NCBI GenBank assembly: GCA_963556145.1
Contig: OY744467.1
Span: 6,572,001 to 6,636,000 of the forward strand
Direction of reading: 5' to 3'
DNA length: 64,000 nt
From: Hygrocybe punicea
Taxonomy: Eukaryota; Basidiomycota; Agaricomycetes; Agaricales; Hygrophoraceae
Shown here: in pieces, positions 43,224 through 55,779 of the stretch
Layout of the letters: every line of letters begins with the position of its first letter
How positions within the stretch are numbered: the first letter of the stretch is position 1
Notes under the pieces: model-generated
Told to the model about the DNA's origin: nothing
Database searches by the model: none
The model's input: only the letters and a program-made list of their open reading frames with translations
Translations under genes and position numbers: made by a program

Positions 43224-43867
43224 ATGACGCTCCACGTGCACTTTTATTATTTGCGTGATAGAGGCTGCACGATCGCGCGAATTGGAACTGCACGGTTTCA
43301 CAAAGTACACGGACTTTGTTTTTTTGGCATTGCTGTGCGTCTGTGGGGCCATTTGGGGTGAATAGTACATTTAATTTATTTCTACCTGTATACTTAGAGT
43401 GTTTTAGTCAACTATTAGCTATATTTCAGCAAGCTTTGTGGGCACAAAGCAGCCTCGGTGAGCATGACCGCTAATTTTGGATTTCCTATTTTGGGCAAGC
43501 TTCGTGATGTAGAGATTTGATTGCACGATCCGATCATTGGCCAGGCCATCACGATGACAACTCATATCAAATTTGATATCACATGATTGTTGCAACCAAA
43601 ACAGGCAGCTTGTTGATTTCTTGCTCGGAGTTAGAGTCTGCTTCGTATTGCACAAAGCTTGCTGGAATATAGCTAATAGTTGACTAAAACACTCTAAGTA
43701 TACAGGTAGAAATAAATTAAATGTATTATTCTCCCCAAATGGCCCCACAGACGCACAGCAATGCCAAAAAAACAAAGTCTGTGTACCTTGTGAAACCACG
43801 CGGTTCCAATTCGCGTGATCGCGCAGCCTCTATCGCGCAAATAATAAAAGTGCACGTGGAACGTCAT
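43224..43867. mobile_element. Fold-back MITE with ~225-bp arms and 8-bp duplication
   Basis: A 644-bp element whose ends (ATGACGCTCCACGTGCAC / ATGACGTTCCACGTGCAC) begin arms similar for about 225 bases, including TTTTATTATTTGCG and GGCATTGCTGTGCGTCTGTG. The flanks AAGTTTTT (43216-43223, 43868-43875) match exactly. An 8-bp duplication fits hAT, P or Merlin types, and the ATGACG end does not look like a typical hAT end. The two arms produce near-identical ORFs on opposite strands, which are not genes. Confidence 0.85.
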
Positions 43868-43875
43868 AAGTTTTT

Positions 43876-44253
43876 ACTCAGGGGATCTGGGTCCGTATTT
43901 AGGCATCGGCAAAAGCGCAGGACCCTTGGATGGTCAGGTGACGTATCCAAGCAACGGTCCGACTGGCAAATGCTGGCATGGCCTGAGATGGTGAGGCAAG
44001 GGGGTGACGGACTGGAGAAGATTTACAACACAAGGCCTGAACGGGGATGCATTCCAAGCTGACATCAGGCTGGCGGGGCTTTTGGATGGTGATGCAAGGA
44101 AGTGGCCAGGCAGGGAGGGGAAGTGCAAGAGGTCACCCGTGGCTGGATTGTATGCCAAGTCAGTATCAGGGAGTCGTTGCATTGTATATAATTGCCATAG
44201 GATATATAATGGTGGGCCTGGTAGTACAAGACGGAAAGAGAATAAGAGCGGTG
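43876..44253. other. Spacer left of the Plavaka gene
   Basis: No domain recognised. It probably contains the unidentified left end of the older Plavaka element. Confidence 0.35.
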
Positions 44254-47200
44254 CTACAGCGGAGCATACCCCTCCGCAGCATACATATCCTCAATGTTGA
44301 AATCCTCGCCGTCCTCCGGTCCCAAGTCTTCGATTCCATCTGGCTCATCACCCTCGCTTTCCTCACCCTCGGATCCTTCTTCAGCATTAGCATACCCATA
44401 GTCCACTTCTGCATCCTCATCGAACTCCTCCGGCATGCCGTGTTCTTCAGCTACATCAACTTCATTGTTCTCAGATTGGTCCGCATCCTCTTCGGCAAGT
44501 GGTTCAGTCCGAGCATGGGCTGCTTGGTGACCAATTCCACCACCTCAGTAACGCATAAACATATCACGATCAATGAACCTGGCTGGGTGATTAGTGTAGG
44601 TTAAGTACAAGTTAAAATGGACTTACATTCCGATGTAATAATATACCCAGTCTTCGTCATTTTGATTTGAATGGCGTCCAATAGATTTTCCCAGTAGCTG
44701 CTCCGTTCTGCCAAATGAAAATGCAGGAATAAGATGTACTCCTCGTAGTACCTCCTTTGGATCGAGAAATCCAAATGCAGTGGGGTCCGCTGAATCGAGG
44801 AATCCAACCCGGTGTAAACGTCGCGTTGCAAAACCACCTGGAGCATTTAGATCGCGACCAAACCACCGAACCCAAAGAAATTCCATACGCTGAGGGTCCA
44901 TCCCTTTCGATCGAGGTCCTGTGTGCCGAACGTTGACATGGAATATCCCGATGACGCGTGCATACCAATACGGATGTGAGTCATTTTCATTTTCATCTTC
45001 ATGCGCCACGACCATAATGTCGGCATGTGTTCGAGGGTTGATCGAATCCTGAGCCCGCCGCATATCATACGTAGTGTAGTTGATGCGAAGCACCTTGTGA
45101 CGGTACATTCTATTGCCAATGAAGCGGATGTGATCACGGTCGTTGTCACTGAATGAATGCTCGTCGCCATCATATGGAACATCCAAAAGACGGGCCAAGA
45201 GGTGATCTTTCAGTTGAGGCATGAAATCCTACCAAAAGAATGTGCTATCATGTCATTCGAGACCAATAACAATCAATATACGTACTTTAATGGCCGGATC
45301 ACCACAGTTTTTGGTGAGAAATCGCGTGATGTCGGCATGGTAGCGCTGGGAATCAGAAATGTGGTGATGTACTTGTGGCGAAGTCAAAGGGAGGGGATCA
45401 GGATCACGGAAACCGAGTGACAAGTCTTGTGGTTCAGCATCCGGGGTCTGTGAAGTAGCTGCCGCAGCCATCTGTGCTTGTTCGTGTCGTTTCATTCCTC
45501 GTAAAAGTGCTTCTCGTCGTTGATGCCTCGCGATCTGGAGACCAAATCTTGCATTCTTGTTCATTCGAGTGTAGAATCGTTTCACTCACCGGTGTTCCAA
45601 TTCACCCTGAAGAATCATTCAGTTCCATTAATCAAATATAAAATCCAAAATATATACCACTTGTGTATTATAGTTGTCTGTGGGGCCATACAGACGGATG
45701 GCTTTCAGAAAATCATTGAGAGAATGGTACTTGTATGTTGAAAGATTCAGCCGCTTAATCTTTGGACCAGTTCGAGCCTTTTCAGGTGCAGCTTCATCAG
45801 AAGAAGCCTTGTTAGACGCAGCACTTCCTGTCGGAGCCTTTTTCTTGGATGCGGCCTTTTTCTTGGGCGCAGCCTTCTCTTTCCCCTTGCCCTTCGTTCC
45901 CGTACATTTTGTTGCGAGGGCCGCATTTCGTCTACCACGTGCTGCTTGCTCTTGTGGGATTTCAAGTGTCACATAAGCTTCGCAAGTAGTTTTTTGAAGT
46001 ATCGTATTGTTGCACCGAGGCTTTTTGTAGCTTTCTCAAACAAGGAAAGTGTCAGTTCGGTATGAAGCCGGAGCTTGGCATAGGCATGCCACATGGCAAG
46101 CTCAAAAAAAACATTTAAAAGAATGCCATCGTGTGGTGGGGGCAAAAGACCTTCAATCACCGGAAGGATACACTGAACAAACCAGTTAAAAGGGGGACAC
46201 AGAGAAATCAATTAATCAATACAATACCTGGAGAATATCCTTGAAATCCCGTGCTGCAAATTTTTTCATGCCCGAAATGTTGTTTCCGAAGTGGCAGATC
46301 GTATCTCGGCCAAAGGTGGGAACCATGCAGAAACTTCAGACAAGTTAATACAAGTGCTGACCAGTGTGAGAATGATGTACCATCTGTTGAATGTTTGAAT
46401 ACAATCATGTCCTGCAGCGTGGAGTATTCGGAGTACATGGATGAAAATTGCTTTGAACACGCCAAGCTCGAATTCGTGCAACAGGTCAGGCACAAACATC
46501 GAGTAGAAATTGAAGCCGAATTTGGATAGGCGAACTGAAAATGCACTCTATATATAATGAGGACTCATAATCATGTCATGATGAGTCAAACATACCTGAG
46601 TTGGCAATAAAGACGCAACATCGAGGATCTTCGAGATTTTCTCACTATCAACACCAATTCCTTTCTCAAAGATCCATCGCCGCATCCTCGCAATGGTAGT
46701 CCACAACCAGTGGTTATCCTCACGAGTATGACTTCGTCTTTGAGCATCAGCAGTAGTTCCCATGGCGTGAATTCGAATGTTTGAAATTTCACATCGAGGA
46801 CAAGGGCATTTGGAGAGATACTTGATGCAAGCCAACAAGACCCTCATCAATCAAGGTTGGTGTTCAGGATAAACGTTGTAGATAATGCAAAGGACATACT
46901 TTTCTGGGTAATCAGCCGAATATGTAAAAAAGCGAGGAAAGAGCCGACGTAAGATGCCATCACCACATAAGAGTACAATGCCGTGTTCATATGCGTGCAT
47001 GAACTCGCCATCCAGGAGGAGGAGCCATATCTTTTGCATAAGTTCTCGCTTGCAAAATCGAAGCACCTCCGCAGTAGCCGGAATCTTGTATATACTCTGA
47101 TAAAAATCTTGCAGCGTGTCAGGAAGCTGATAAAATGAATCATATAACTGCAATAACATGTACAGATTGTGATACTAACCTTTGGAATATAAGTGAGATG

Positions 47201-48602
47201 ATGAGCTGCAAAATTTGTCGGTTTACCGCGGAAATATTTCGAAAGACTGCTAAAGAAAAGGTAGATGGGCCAGAGCGCAGCCGTTCCAAAATTTGCAAGG
47301 TGTGTTGAATCAGACCAGACCATAAGAGGTGCTATAGCGATTTCGATCTCAGGATTGTCTCCAGTTTTGTTGCCTGGTTCACGAAGATGGGCACGAATCT
47401 TAGCGTCTTCTTCAATCATGGCATCCGAGTTGTAAAGTTCTGTATAAATCCGCATGTCCTCAGGTGGGTCGTCACCGGGTTCTGCGGGAGGAGGTTTGTA
47501 CCAGAACTTAAAGGTGATCCAGTGGTAGTTTCGGGCGTCTGGGCCTCGGTATGCCGCTTTGATCACTTCAATAAGACGCCGGTAATACAGCTTTTCGACT
47601 GTGAATGATGGAGCATGTTCTTCCGAAGTATATTTGACCTTCGACTCCGGTAAGGGGATGGAAACGGAGCCTTCGTGCCAGCCATTGTCTGCTAAGAAAG
47701 CAGCCTCTGTGTCAGCATACTTGTCAAGCCGTTCAATTTCACGTCTAGTACTGAACGTCCGCAAGCTTTCGCAATCAAAGTCCGGAGCTAGTATGACCTC
47801 GTGCACTAGGTCATCCAATCCTGCAGCAGATTTTGCATTTGTCATACTGTAGAACCAGTTCATTAAGCGAAAGACAGTTGCATCAAGAAATGGAGTGAAA
47901 AAATTGGTTGTAATGGATCGCCCGAATCCAGCACTTGGCCGAGAGGTGTCCTGACGAGATTCTTCAGGTGGAGCACGAGCAAAAGTCAGTCCGTCACATA
48001 AAGAATCCAGAGCAACTTCATCTTCTGGGTCAGTGACGGGCTTGGCAGTATATTGGCGGTAGACCCCAAATGCGTTCGGTTCAGTTTGAAATGATGGAGG
48101 ATCATGATCGGCATCTAGGCCGGCGGTAGGGTCTTCAACAAAGTCCTGGGCGAAATCATCAGGCTCGGCATAGGTGTTGGGATCTGGGTCAGCTAAAACT
48201 CTTAACTTTCCAGGTTTCTTGCATTGCGGAGTGGGGCGTGGAACATGGGATGGTAATCCAAGAATATTTGTCGGCAAAAAATCCTTGAGAGCTTTTGGGA
48301 CTCTGCGTTTACAGCCAGACAGACTGTAAAGTCCTGGTACATCTTCTTTTGGATCCTTGTGCATTGATTGTGGGCTCCAGATCGTGCGTGGGCTCAAAAT
48401 CCTGGGTAAATTAAGTGATAAATCAGCGAAATATAGAAGAATAATGTACACACATTGTTAACTTGTTCCCGTAAGGCTTGGCGCTCCTCCTCAAGGTGCT
48501 GGTCCTCTGTCCTCTGTATTTTTGCTGCTTTTTCTATTTTTGCTTTCTCGACAATTGCAACCCGCTTTTTTATTGAATTGGCTGCATCAGCAAATCAGCA
48601 TT
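44254..48602 (-). CDS. Plavaka-type (CMC superfamily) transposase, main body
   Basis: A multi-exon minus-strand gene. In order from the N side: coiled coil (VEKAKIEKAAKIQRTEDQHLEEER, 48560-48480); LPESKVKYTSEEHAPSF; APLMVWSDSTHLANFGTAALWPIYLFF (first catalytic Asp region) with GKPTNFAAHHLTYIPK; YEHGIVLLCGDGILRRLFPRFFTYSADYPEK; CPCPRCEI; FVPDLLHEFELGVFKAIFIHV (second Asp region); ARDFKDILQ; ELAMWHAYAKLRLHT; RRVKRFYTRMNKN (late catalytic region); a chromatin-like module with YWYARVIGIFHVNV and FLWVRWFGRD; and an acidic tail. A one-base loss in an A-run (45990-45995) breaks the frame before TTCEAYVTLEIPQEQAARGRR. Its first exon is at 54903-54993. Confidence 0.82.
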
Positions 48603-48759
48603 TTGTCTGAGAACACTGAGAGACCTGAAATTCTCTGAACCATCTGAACCATTTCTGAACCATCTGAACCATCTCTGAACCATCCGAACTGTCTCTCTGA
48701 ACTGTCTGACATGCAAAATAAGATATATAATATATAATATAATTAGATAGAAGTGGAAG

Positions 48760-51700
48760 TTAAAAGGCAATCTCGTTCGCATGATGATCAGCAAACTTGT
48801 TAACGTAGTATGATCGGAAGGCTCCCAGTGAATTTGAAAAGGTGATATGACGAGGAAGGAACTCCTCCCCAAACACCGGAACAAGCAGGGCTCCTCGCAG
48901 AATGCATTCAGTATGAATGACAGCTTGAACTGGTGTCCCATTGTGATCCCGGTCCGGCTCAACAATCCACATCCCAGTATCTTCACAAGGGGCATCACCA
49001 ATTGTAGAAAACCACCGCACTAATGCACATGGGTATTGCTTCGCTTCGTGAGTGAACCTAAAGAAGAATCGGACACGGGCAACATGCAAGCTACGCATTC
49101 CTTCCAGGTCTGAGTCCTTCGTGACGAAAATACAGTCATTCCGCGGCGCGCCACCATACCAAGATGCTATTGCCCGAATCCTCTCACAATACATGCCCCC
49201 AATCCCAGATGGGTCACTGGGCGCATAGAACTTAGCAACTGCTGACGGGACAACATAAATGCGGCTTCGAATGAGGGGACATTGGTCAAGGTCCACTTCT
49301 GCTCCAGGTAAGATAGCATCCGGGTGCAGTTGATCATAAAGGAATCGGCGCATGAGCTCGGGGAGCCCTGGAAGGTCAAGTTGTTCTATGAGAGAATGCA
49401 GCTGACGAGGATACTGAGATTTGGGTGCTGCCGACGAAGTAATTAGTTACCGAAATTTGCCTTCAGCCAGGAGATTACACACCCGAACGAATTGCCAAAG
49501 TAACTTCTGCAGAAACATGGGGACCCAGAACAGCACCCGCATCAGCACCATTTAGTTGAACATCCAGCGGGACCGGTGTAACCTCAGTTGGATCTGGAGG
49601 ACAACCACGGATGTCAATGCCAAGCATCCCTCATTCCATAAAATCAACACGAGATGCGGCCAATTTATCAAGCCGCTGATTGGTAAGGAGCATTTGCCCG
49701 AGTGCTTTGTGATGACTTGAACGGCGCCAAGGTTCCTTGACGGCTTTTATAGACTCTGTTATCGACGAGCAAAGTCCATTGAGTGAGCCGAACTGCTCAA
49801 TAACCCATCAATAGTGGACCAAAGAATGCTGCCTCGGCAATGAAATGCCATCTGGGCAGACACCCTCAACCTCAAAGATCACTCGATCATGATGAAATCG
49901 GGCAAGGGCATCATCCACAGCTGCTAAGCTTGCTTCTGTATGGACAGAACGGCGAACGAGGTAGCAGAAATCTAGAAATGCCGCTATTGCCCGAACCATT
50001 TGGGCAGGTACATGGCTGGCAATTGCAGGGAGATATACCTGAAAAGGAATATTAGCATAAACCGCTCATTGTTAGACATTGTACAGATACCTTCATAAGG
50101 GCCTTGGAATCGTCTCCAGTCCATTGTGCAAAGCCTCGGCCCTCTGGGAAACGCCGTAAGCCAGGAAAAGGTGGCACAGCAGCAATCCTGAGTCAACAAT
50201 GGGACATTAGCGGCAAAAAAATAAAATAAATGGAAAATGTACCGGCGATCAATGTCAGCCAAGATTCTAGCCGTGCCAGCTGCACCATGTTTGATTTCTA
50301 GATACTCATTGACCCAGGTGACCAAATGGTCCTTAAATGTGCCCTTAATGACCTGGTGGAGAAGATCGGATGTAATAAGTTCATGTATGTCGGCGCGAGG
50401 GAAGGATGCTGTGAAGGGCTGGCAATAATTTTGAGTTAGCATGCCATGGAGGTCAAGATAAGAAGGTGAATGCATACCGTAATGTCGCCAACTACACCAA
50501 AGTCCTTCCACAGCACTTTGAGATCAAATTCCTCGATAAGCACAGCTGAGTAATCTTGGGTGTGATGGAGGCCTTCGCCGTCCAGATTCTCTGGTATAGC
50601 TGTGCATCTTGAGTTGATACAAGTCAGTATCCGACTGTGCAGAGGAAAATCACCAACTTAACATACCTTGGGCACCAACCCTGAATGACACATGAAAGAA
50701 GTACTTGCTCGGGATAATCCGCAATATAAGGGCCAATCCCATATACTACTCGACGATAATGACCATCGGGACACAGCGTGATCTCTGGTGTAGTCATGCC
50801 TGAGCGGAGCGGTTCCAATATTGCGGCCAGAGATGAATGAAATAGTTGACGGCGAAATTTCCGAAATGCTGGGTCGGCCTCGTATTCCTTGTCCGCTATA
50901 GGCAGGTTCTGTCAATGATCAACACATCTAGTTTGGATCACGTACTTTTGGGTATGGCAAGAAATCCTAAAATAGAAACTGCATTTCGGTGAGCGCGTCG
51001 GGTACTGCTGTGGACATTCCCCAAGGAAGCATACAGTGGGTAATATTGAATGTTCCCTGTACCAACCGATACCGTTGTCTTATCGCTGCCCAATATAATC
51101 GGAACAAACATCGCTCCATGGGCATCATCAGATTCTGCAATAATATCCTGAAAATGGCATGTTAGCATGGAATTCAGCCGGGAAAAGAAACCACACACCG
51201 CCTGACGCCAAGCCCAATTACCAGACATCAGGTTTGTCCACCTCCGCTTCCCATTCTCATCGAAATCTTGATATGGTGCATAATCGATTTCGTCTTTGAA
51301 ATCTGGGTTGGCGAGTTGGTTCTGGATCACCAGACGTGGATTGCGGTGCCATACTTCATACTCCGTAGTCATCCATGGTGGGATATTATCGACAGGTTGT
51401 CTGCCAGCATATGAGACGGAAAATGAGTCCCATGGCGCATTCCCAAGAGTGGTTGAGTCAATCAAGTCATAGAGATGCTTTTTGCAAGTAAAAGGTGGGG
51501 TACCACTGTGGTCGGCCCACATGTCCATGAGATCATTAATCTGTTCTCCTGGCATCTGGTTTCGATGGAAAAGAAAGTCTGCAATCTCAAATTCAGAGCG
51601 AGATGCGTAAGGTGAAAAGTCATTAGAAGATTTATTCTCCGGAGTTGGTGGCATAAGAGAATCAAGGTAATTTCCATTCCTGTCACAAGAGATTCCTGGA

Positions 51701-52002
51701 TAATGTGTTAGGAAAATAAATGACGGTGCTTAGAGGATGTACGTACCATCAAGAATTGGATGCCGCTTGTGGGAGCCTGAATTAGGAGTGAATGATTCCG
51801 AGTCTCCATCTCCGTGCCAGTTCTCATCCATAAACTCTCGGTTGGCATCAGTCTGAATGGGTGGAGATCGTCGAGGTTGTTGTAGTATTGGAGGATGAAT
51901 GGAATTCTTATGTTGCGTGTAACCAGAGCGGTTTTTGAAACTCCTGTTCTTGCCTTCACACAACCCCAGGTTGCAAAAAAATGTGCAAGATTGAGCTGAC
52001 AT
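48760..52002 (-). pseudogene. Plavaka-type transposase of the younger element
   Basis: Starts MSAQSCTFFCNLGLC, with the N-terminal finger FKNRSGYTQHKNSIHPP. Then come PYASRSEFEIADFLFHRNQMPGEQINDL, a DDAHGAMFVPIILGSDKTTVSVGTG catalytic region with YYPLYASLGNV, YGIGPYIADYPEQVLLSCVIQGWCPRC, FPRADIHELITSDLLHQVIKGTFKDHLV, and MVRAIAAFLDFCYLVRRSVHTE. The C-terminal domain is FYAPSDPSGIGGMYCERIRA ... ALVRWFSTIGDAP. In-frame stops occur after RQHSLVHY (49808) and near 49632 (VDFME-stop), so this copy seems inactive. Many GT-AG introns separate the pieces. Confidence 0.78.
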
Positions 52003-52153
52003 GTTGATGGCAGTACAAGACGGAGTGGCAACTACAGTTGAAGGCGATGGCCCCAGGCCAGTTCAAAGTCCCTGGATATAGGACTTTAAAAACAAAAATA
52101 AAAAGTCGAACGACATGCATACGTCAGCGCAACAAACCACAACTCCGTCAACA

Positions 52154-54491
52154 ATGCCTCCTCCACCCAAGATTCGTGCCCAGACTACTGCCACTAATAA
52201 GCAGGTCAAAAAACCTTGAGGACAAAAGCAGAATACTCACCTGGAGTCGGAATCTGTGGCTCCACCGCTTGAATCTCTTAAGCCGGCTAGCAAAGTCCAA
52301 GCTACTGACACGTCAGCAGCTGGATCCCAAAACCAGCGTCCACGACGCGCCAATGCAAATCTTCACCCGAGGTTGCCTGATGTCAAGGTAACGAAGCCGC
52401 GAAGAACCTCTGCACAGGTCCTTGCCGACAAAATGGCAGCTCTCGCTAAAAAGAAAGAGAAGGAAGATGCTCTTGCTGCATCAAGGAAGGCAAGCATAAA
52501 AAGAGTAGCCACAGTCGAAGATGGGATGGTTGTTGATGAAGAGAAAAGGACAGCTGAAGCAGCTCGGCCACCTGCAGGAAAGGTTACTAAAAATCTTGCT
52601 AAACGTTTACCCCCAGTAGTTGAGAACAACGAAGTCACCACGGAAACTGTCGACATGGACTCACTGACTGAAGACTCGGATCGCAATGTGCCAGCCCTTG
52701 TGTTTCCGAGCAGGGTGCTTGACCCTGATGAGCAATCCCAGGCACTGATTACCCCAGAGAGGCTCGCCCTCCGTGTCCGTTATGAGGAGGAGGAGGAGAC
52801 TGACGCGGGTGCTGGTATGGGCCTTCAGGAGAATGGTACGTTATTACTCTGGACAGTGCAAACAAATACTGATGTGTACAGTACTCCTAGATCGGGACTC
52901 TGAAAGATTAGTCGATGTCGATTTTGAAATGGGTGAAGTGGCCAGCACAAAGAAAAAAGGCGTCAAGGCTGCGGCAGCCATTCCAATCGATAACGATGGA
53001 CCAGCCAAGGTGAAGGAGAAGAAGGTTCACGTATCAAAGCAATTGCAAATCCAATCAGCATGATTAGTAAGGCCTCTCCTTAAAAGGAAACTTGAACATG
53101 AGGTCGACGAGCAAGTATCCTGAATTGATTTACCTTGCGATTCCTGATGCATGCTTCAGTTCTGTGAAGAAAGTCAAACACGCAAACCCGGCAGGACTCC
53201 TCCCAAAATTCAAAAATAGTGCCGCAAAGGCACCTAACTTATGGGCTAAAGCTGTCACTCCTAGCCACTTCGATTCTGACCCTCCTCGCCAAACTGGCTC
53301 ATTTGGAGGGAATGCCGATGGTTATGACAGTGCTACCGACATGTATGGTGGCCTTATGGATGAGGACGAGACTGCAGAGGGGGCGGCACAGCCGGTTGTC
53401 AAAATGCTAAAAGGCATTCCAGTATGTATAACCATCTCCTGATTTCCGGTTGATGGGTTACTGAAACATATCATTCTTGTACTCGCAGTCCATTGCCAAA
53501 ATCACAAGGGGTGCGCCTGCCATCAAAGTCGAGATGTCACGCACTCCGGCAAGTCCAATACTCGGCTCTGTGCAAGCAACCTTCCAGTTGACATGAAGAA
53601 CAATTGGGCCAACAAGTTCTGTCCGCTCTGGCGCAACTTCCTCGGAACGCTCAATGACCCCTGGGATACCGACGACCCCACAATTAGAGCAGAAATGCAA
53701 ATCTGCTTCGACTCAATCTTCCCTAACAGTGAACAGGGTACAATTGAGCCGACTGATGTTTTCTTTTCAGTGGTTTGTCATTTGAGTCCTCGTATACTCT
53801 TACTAATCATGAATATAAAGGCTATGCAACGGTTTTATGACTGGAGGGCGAAATTTGCGAAGAAGGCTGTTAGCCTGCTTGCCGCCTTCTTTGAGGCTGA
53901 AGATGTTGCATCAAAATCTTCCGAAGACAAAAAATGGCGTGCCGATTACGCCAAGTGGGCCCTTGGGCCTGGGCTTCCATTTTTATATGTCAACGGAGAC
54001 CCCTCAGTATGTTTTTTCACAAATCATACCCATGCTGATCTTGTACCGTGAATTTTTAGATTAAGCAGGACACATTTAAATCAGAGTTTATCCTCAAGCT
54101 TTTAGCCGTGCATCTTGCTGATACTGCGAGTGCACCAGAAGAATTTTTGGTGAATGAACCCCCACGTGCAGCACTGATATTATCACTCACGGCGGTGAGT
54201 ATTTTTGACAGTAACTGACCCATGAGCTGACCTCATACCCAGCTCGAACGTGCTCTGAAATACATGATATCTGGGACATCAACATTTGGTAATGACAAAG
54301 CGGCAGATAAATTCTCGGAAACAAACTGGTACCATTCAAGCAAGAAATACGCGGCCTACGTGGCAAAGATTGGCCCGAAAACACGGGCCCAGATAATGCA
54401 GGGTGCACATGGCACCAAGAAAGCCAGGTCAACCAAGACAACAGCAATAGATGATGGCGACGAGTGTGCAGAAATATCAGAACTGGAGTGA
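52154..54491 (+). CDS. Plavaka companion protein, divergent to the transposase
   Basis: Start ATG 52154 (MPPPPKIRAQTTATNKQ); exons run to the stop at 54491 (DECAEISELE). The N-terminal half is Lys/Ala/Glu-rich with basic RRANANLHPRLPDVK. The conserved part is WANKFCPLWRNFLGTLNDPWDTDDP ... QRFYDWRAKFAKKAVSLLAAFF ... YAKWALGPGLPFLYVNGD ... WYHSSKKYAAYVAKIG. Such a second gene of unknown role is common next to Plavaka transposases. Only ~150 bp separates the two start codons. TGA at 52217 could be removed by a 42-bp intron; TGA at 53061 lies in an otherwise continuous frame, suggesting decay. Confidence 0.65.
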
Positions 54492-54902
54492 AGTACATGA
54501 TTTATCTCGAAAGCAAACTGCCACTCATATTTTTCGTAGAATTAGATTTCTTTTTAGCGAAGTCGGGGTGGCAGTGGCGAGTTTGCTTGCAAAATCGTGA
54601 GGGGCAGGAACCTAGTTAGACTAGTATAGCATGGACACAATCGTATTGTATGTGAGCCGTTTTTGCAAAATATGATTCTATTTTTGAATCTACTACAGTA
54701 CTGAGCATCTACCGAAATACGACTGGAATTGATCTGATGCCCCTCTGGTCCAGTTGAGGGTCATCTGATTGTAGTCTGATGTGTCTGGTCCAGTGGGGGA
54801 TCTACTGACATACCTGGGTGTCTGAACCTATCTGAACTGTCTGCCACAGACACTACCAGACATCACCAGATCCTTCAGTGGAATTGCTGATTTGCTGATG
54901 TG

Positions 54903-54993
54903 TCAAGGCCTGGCTCTTCTTGCAGTGTCCAAGATGTACTTTAAGCCCACGGTTGTCTGAGAATGTCTTTCGGCATGCAATACAGAGAGCCAT
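54903..54993 (-). CDS. First exon of the older Plavaka transposase (zinc finger)
   Basis: MALCIACRKTFSDNRGLKVH followed by LGHCKKSQALT: a C2HC finger (C-x2-C-x12-H-x3-C) of the type that opens Plavaka transposases, probably for binding transposon ends. The reading frame continues at 48584 after the younger element. The ATG at 54993 lies within good context; an upstream ATG (55083) is possible but adds sequence unlike the family. Confidence 0.72.
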
Positions 54994-55089
54994 TGTTGTA
55001 ATCAAAGCCAGCCAGAGCCGCATCAAATGTTCAAGTTTGAGAGTCCAAGACTCAGACACGATCGCAGTCACATGATTAATCAAGACGTA

Positions 55090-55779
55090 TCACAAGATCA
55101 CAATATTATTTACTTAAAGCTTCCCCAGCTTTACGCTCTCCCCCAGCTTCGAGTTTTCTCCCCCAGCTTACACTCTCCCCCAGCTTTACGCTTTCCCCTG
55201 GCTTCCTTCCTAACCACCATGGCCCATTCCCATAAATCTCACAGAAAGCACAAGACTGCCACTAAGACGACTCCAGCACAGATTCCCGCTCCGCACCCTT
55301 GGCACCACCTCACAGAACCTCCCGTACCCTTTTAGGGGGGGTTCTTATGTGACCGAGAAGTGGCCTTAAAGGCTGGCTCTGGGGATCCTCCCCGCCAGAA
55401 TTTTTGTTGACCTCTCAGCGCTGGAGTATGTACCTCTCTGGATGTCACTGCTATGTATTTTCTGAGCCTTCAATAGACCTCTAGATAAGTTATATCAAAC
55501 ATACGAACCACCTTTTCCAGCCCTTTTCACACCATGCATGGACCCTCAGAAACTATCCTCAGTACCTCTTGTCACGGAGAACAGCATGTCATTGTTAACC
55601 CTAGAACTAGCTAAGAGGTTCGTAAACAAAGACAGGGTACAGACCTAGAGCTAGCTAGGAGGTCCAAAGAAAAAGCAAAACAAGCATACGAAAAAAATAG
55701 AAGGGTGCGGAAAGAGGGGAAAGGGTGAGGCAACAACGGCAAGAAAAGATAGAAAGAGTACGTAGCCAATGCTGCATGT
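55090..55779. other. Promoter-like pyrimidine-rich repeats and spacer
   Basis: Bases 55126-55200 hold four imperfect copies of CTCCCCCAGCTTTACG. A short ORF at 55219-55335 (MAHSHKSHRKHKTATKTTP) follows the good start context ACCACCATGG. It could be the start of a lost companion gene divergent to the older Plavaka gene. From 55340 to 55779 no gene is visible. Confidence 0.35.

Larger units (their letters stand above)
48585..54900. mobile_element. Younger Plavaka element inserted in the older Plavaka gene
   Basis: A 6,316-bp element with perfect 16-bp terminal inverted repeats CATCAGCAAATCAGCA (48585-48600; complement at 54885-54900) and a 2-bp duplication TG. Removing it plus one TG rejoins the older Plavaka exon in frame (KSQALT then ANSIKKR). 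Subterminal zones contain CTGAACCATCTGAAC words (48640-48700) and TCTGGTCCAGT words (54740-54800). It encodes a transposase on minus and a companion gene on plus, divergently arranged. Confidence 0.8.

Noticed and set aside
43059..43361. 100-residue ORF ending LCFFGIAVRLWGHLG
   Set aside because: Its second half is one arm of the fold-back MITE; the mirrored ORF appears in the other arm at 43721.
44166..44604. Plus-strand 185-residue hydrophobic ORF (44047-44604) as a membrane protein
   Set aside because: It is antisense to the acidic tail of the Plavaka transposase; acidic codons read backwards give hydrophobic residues.
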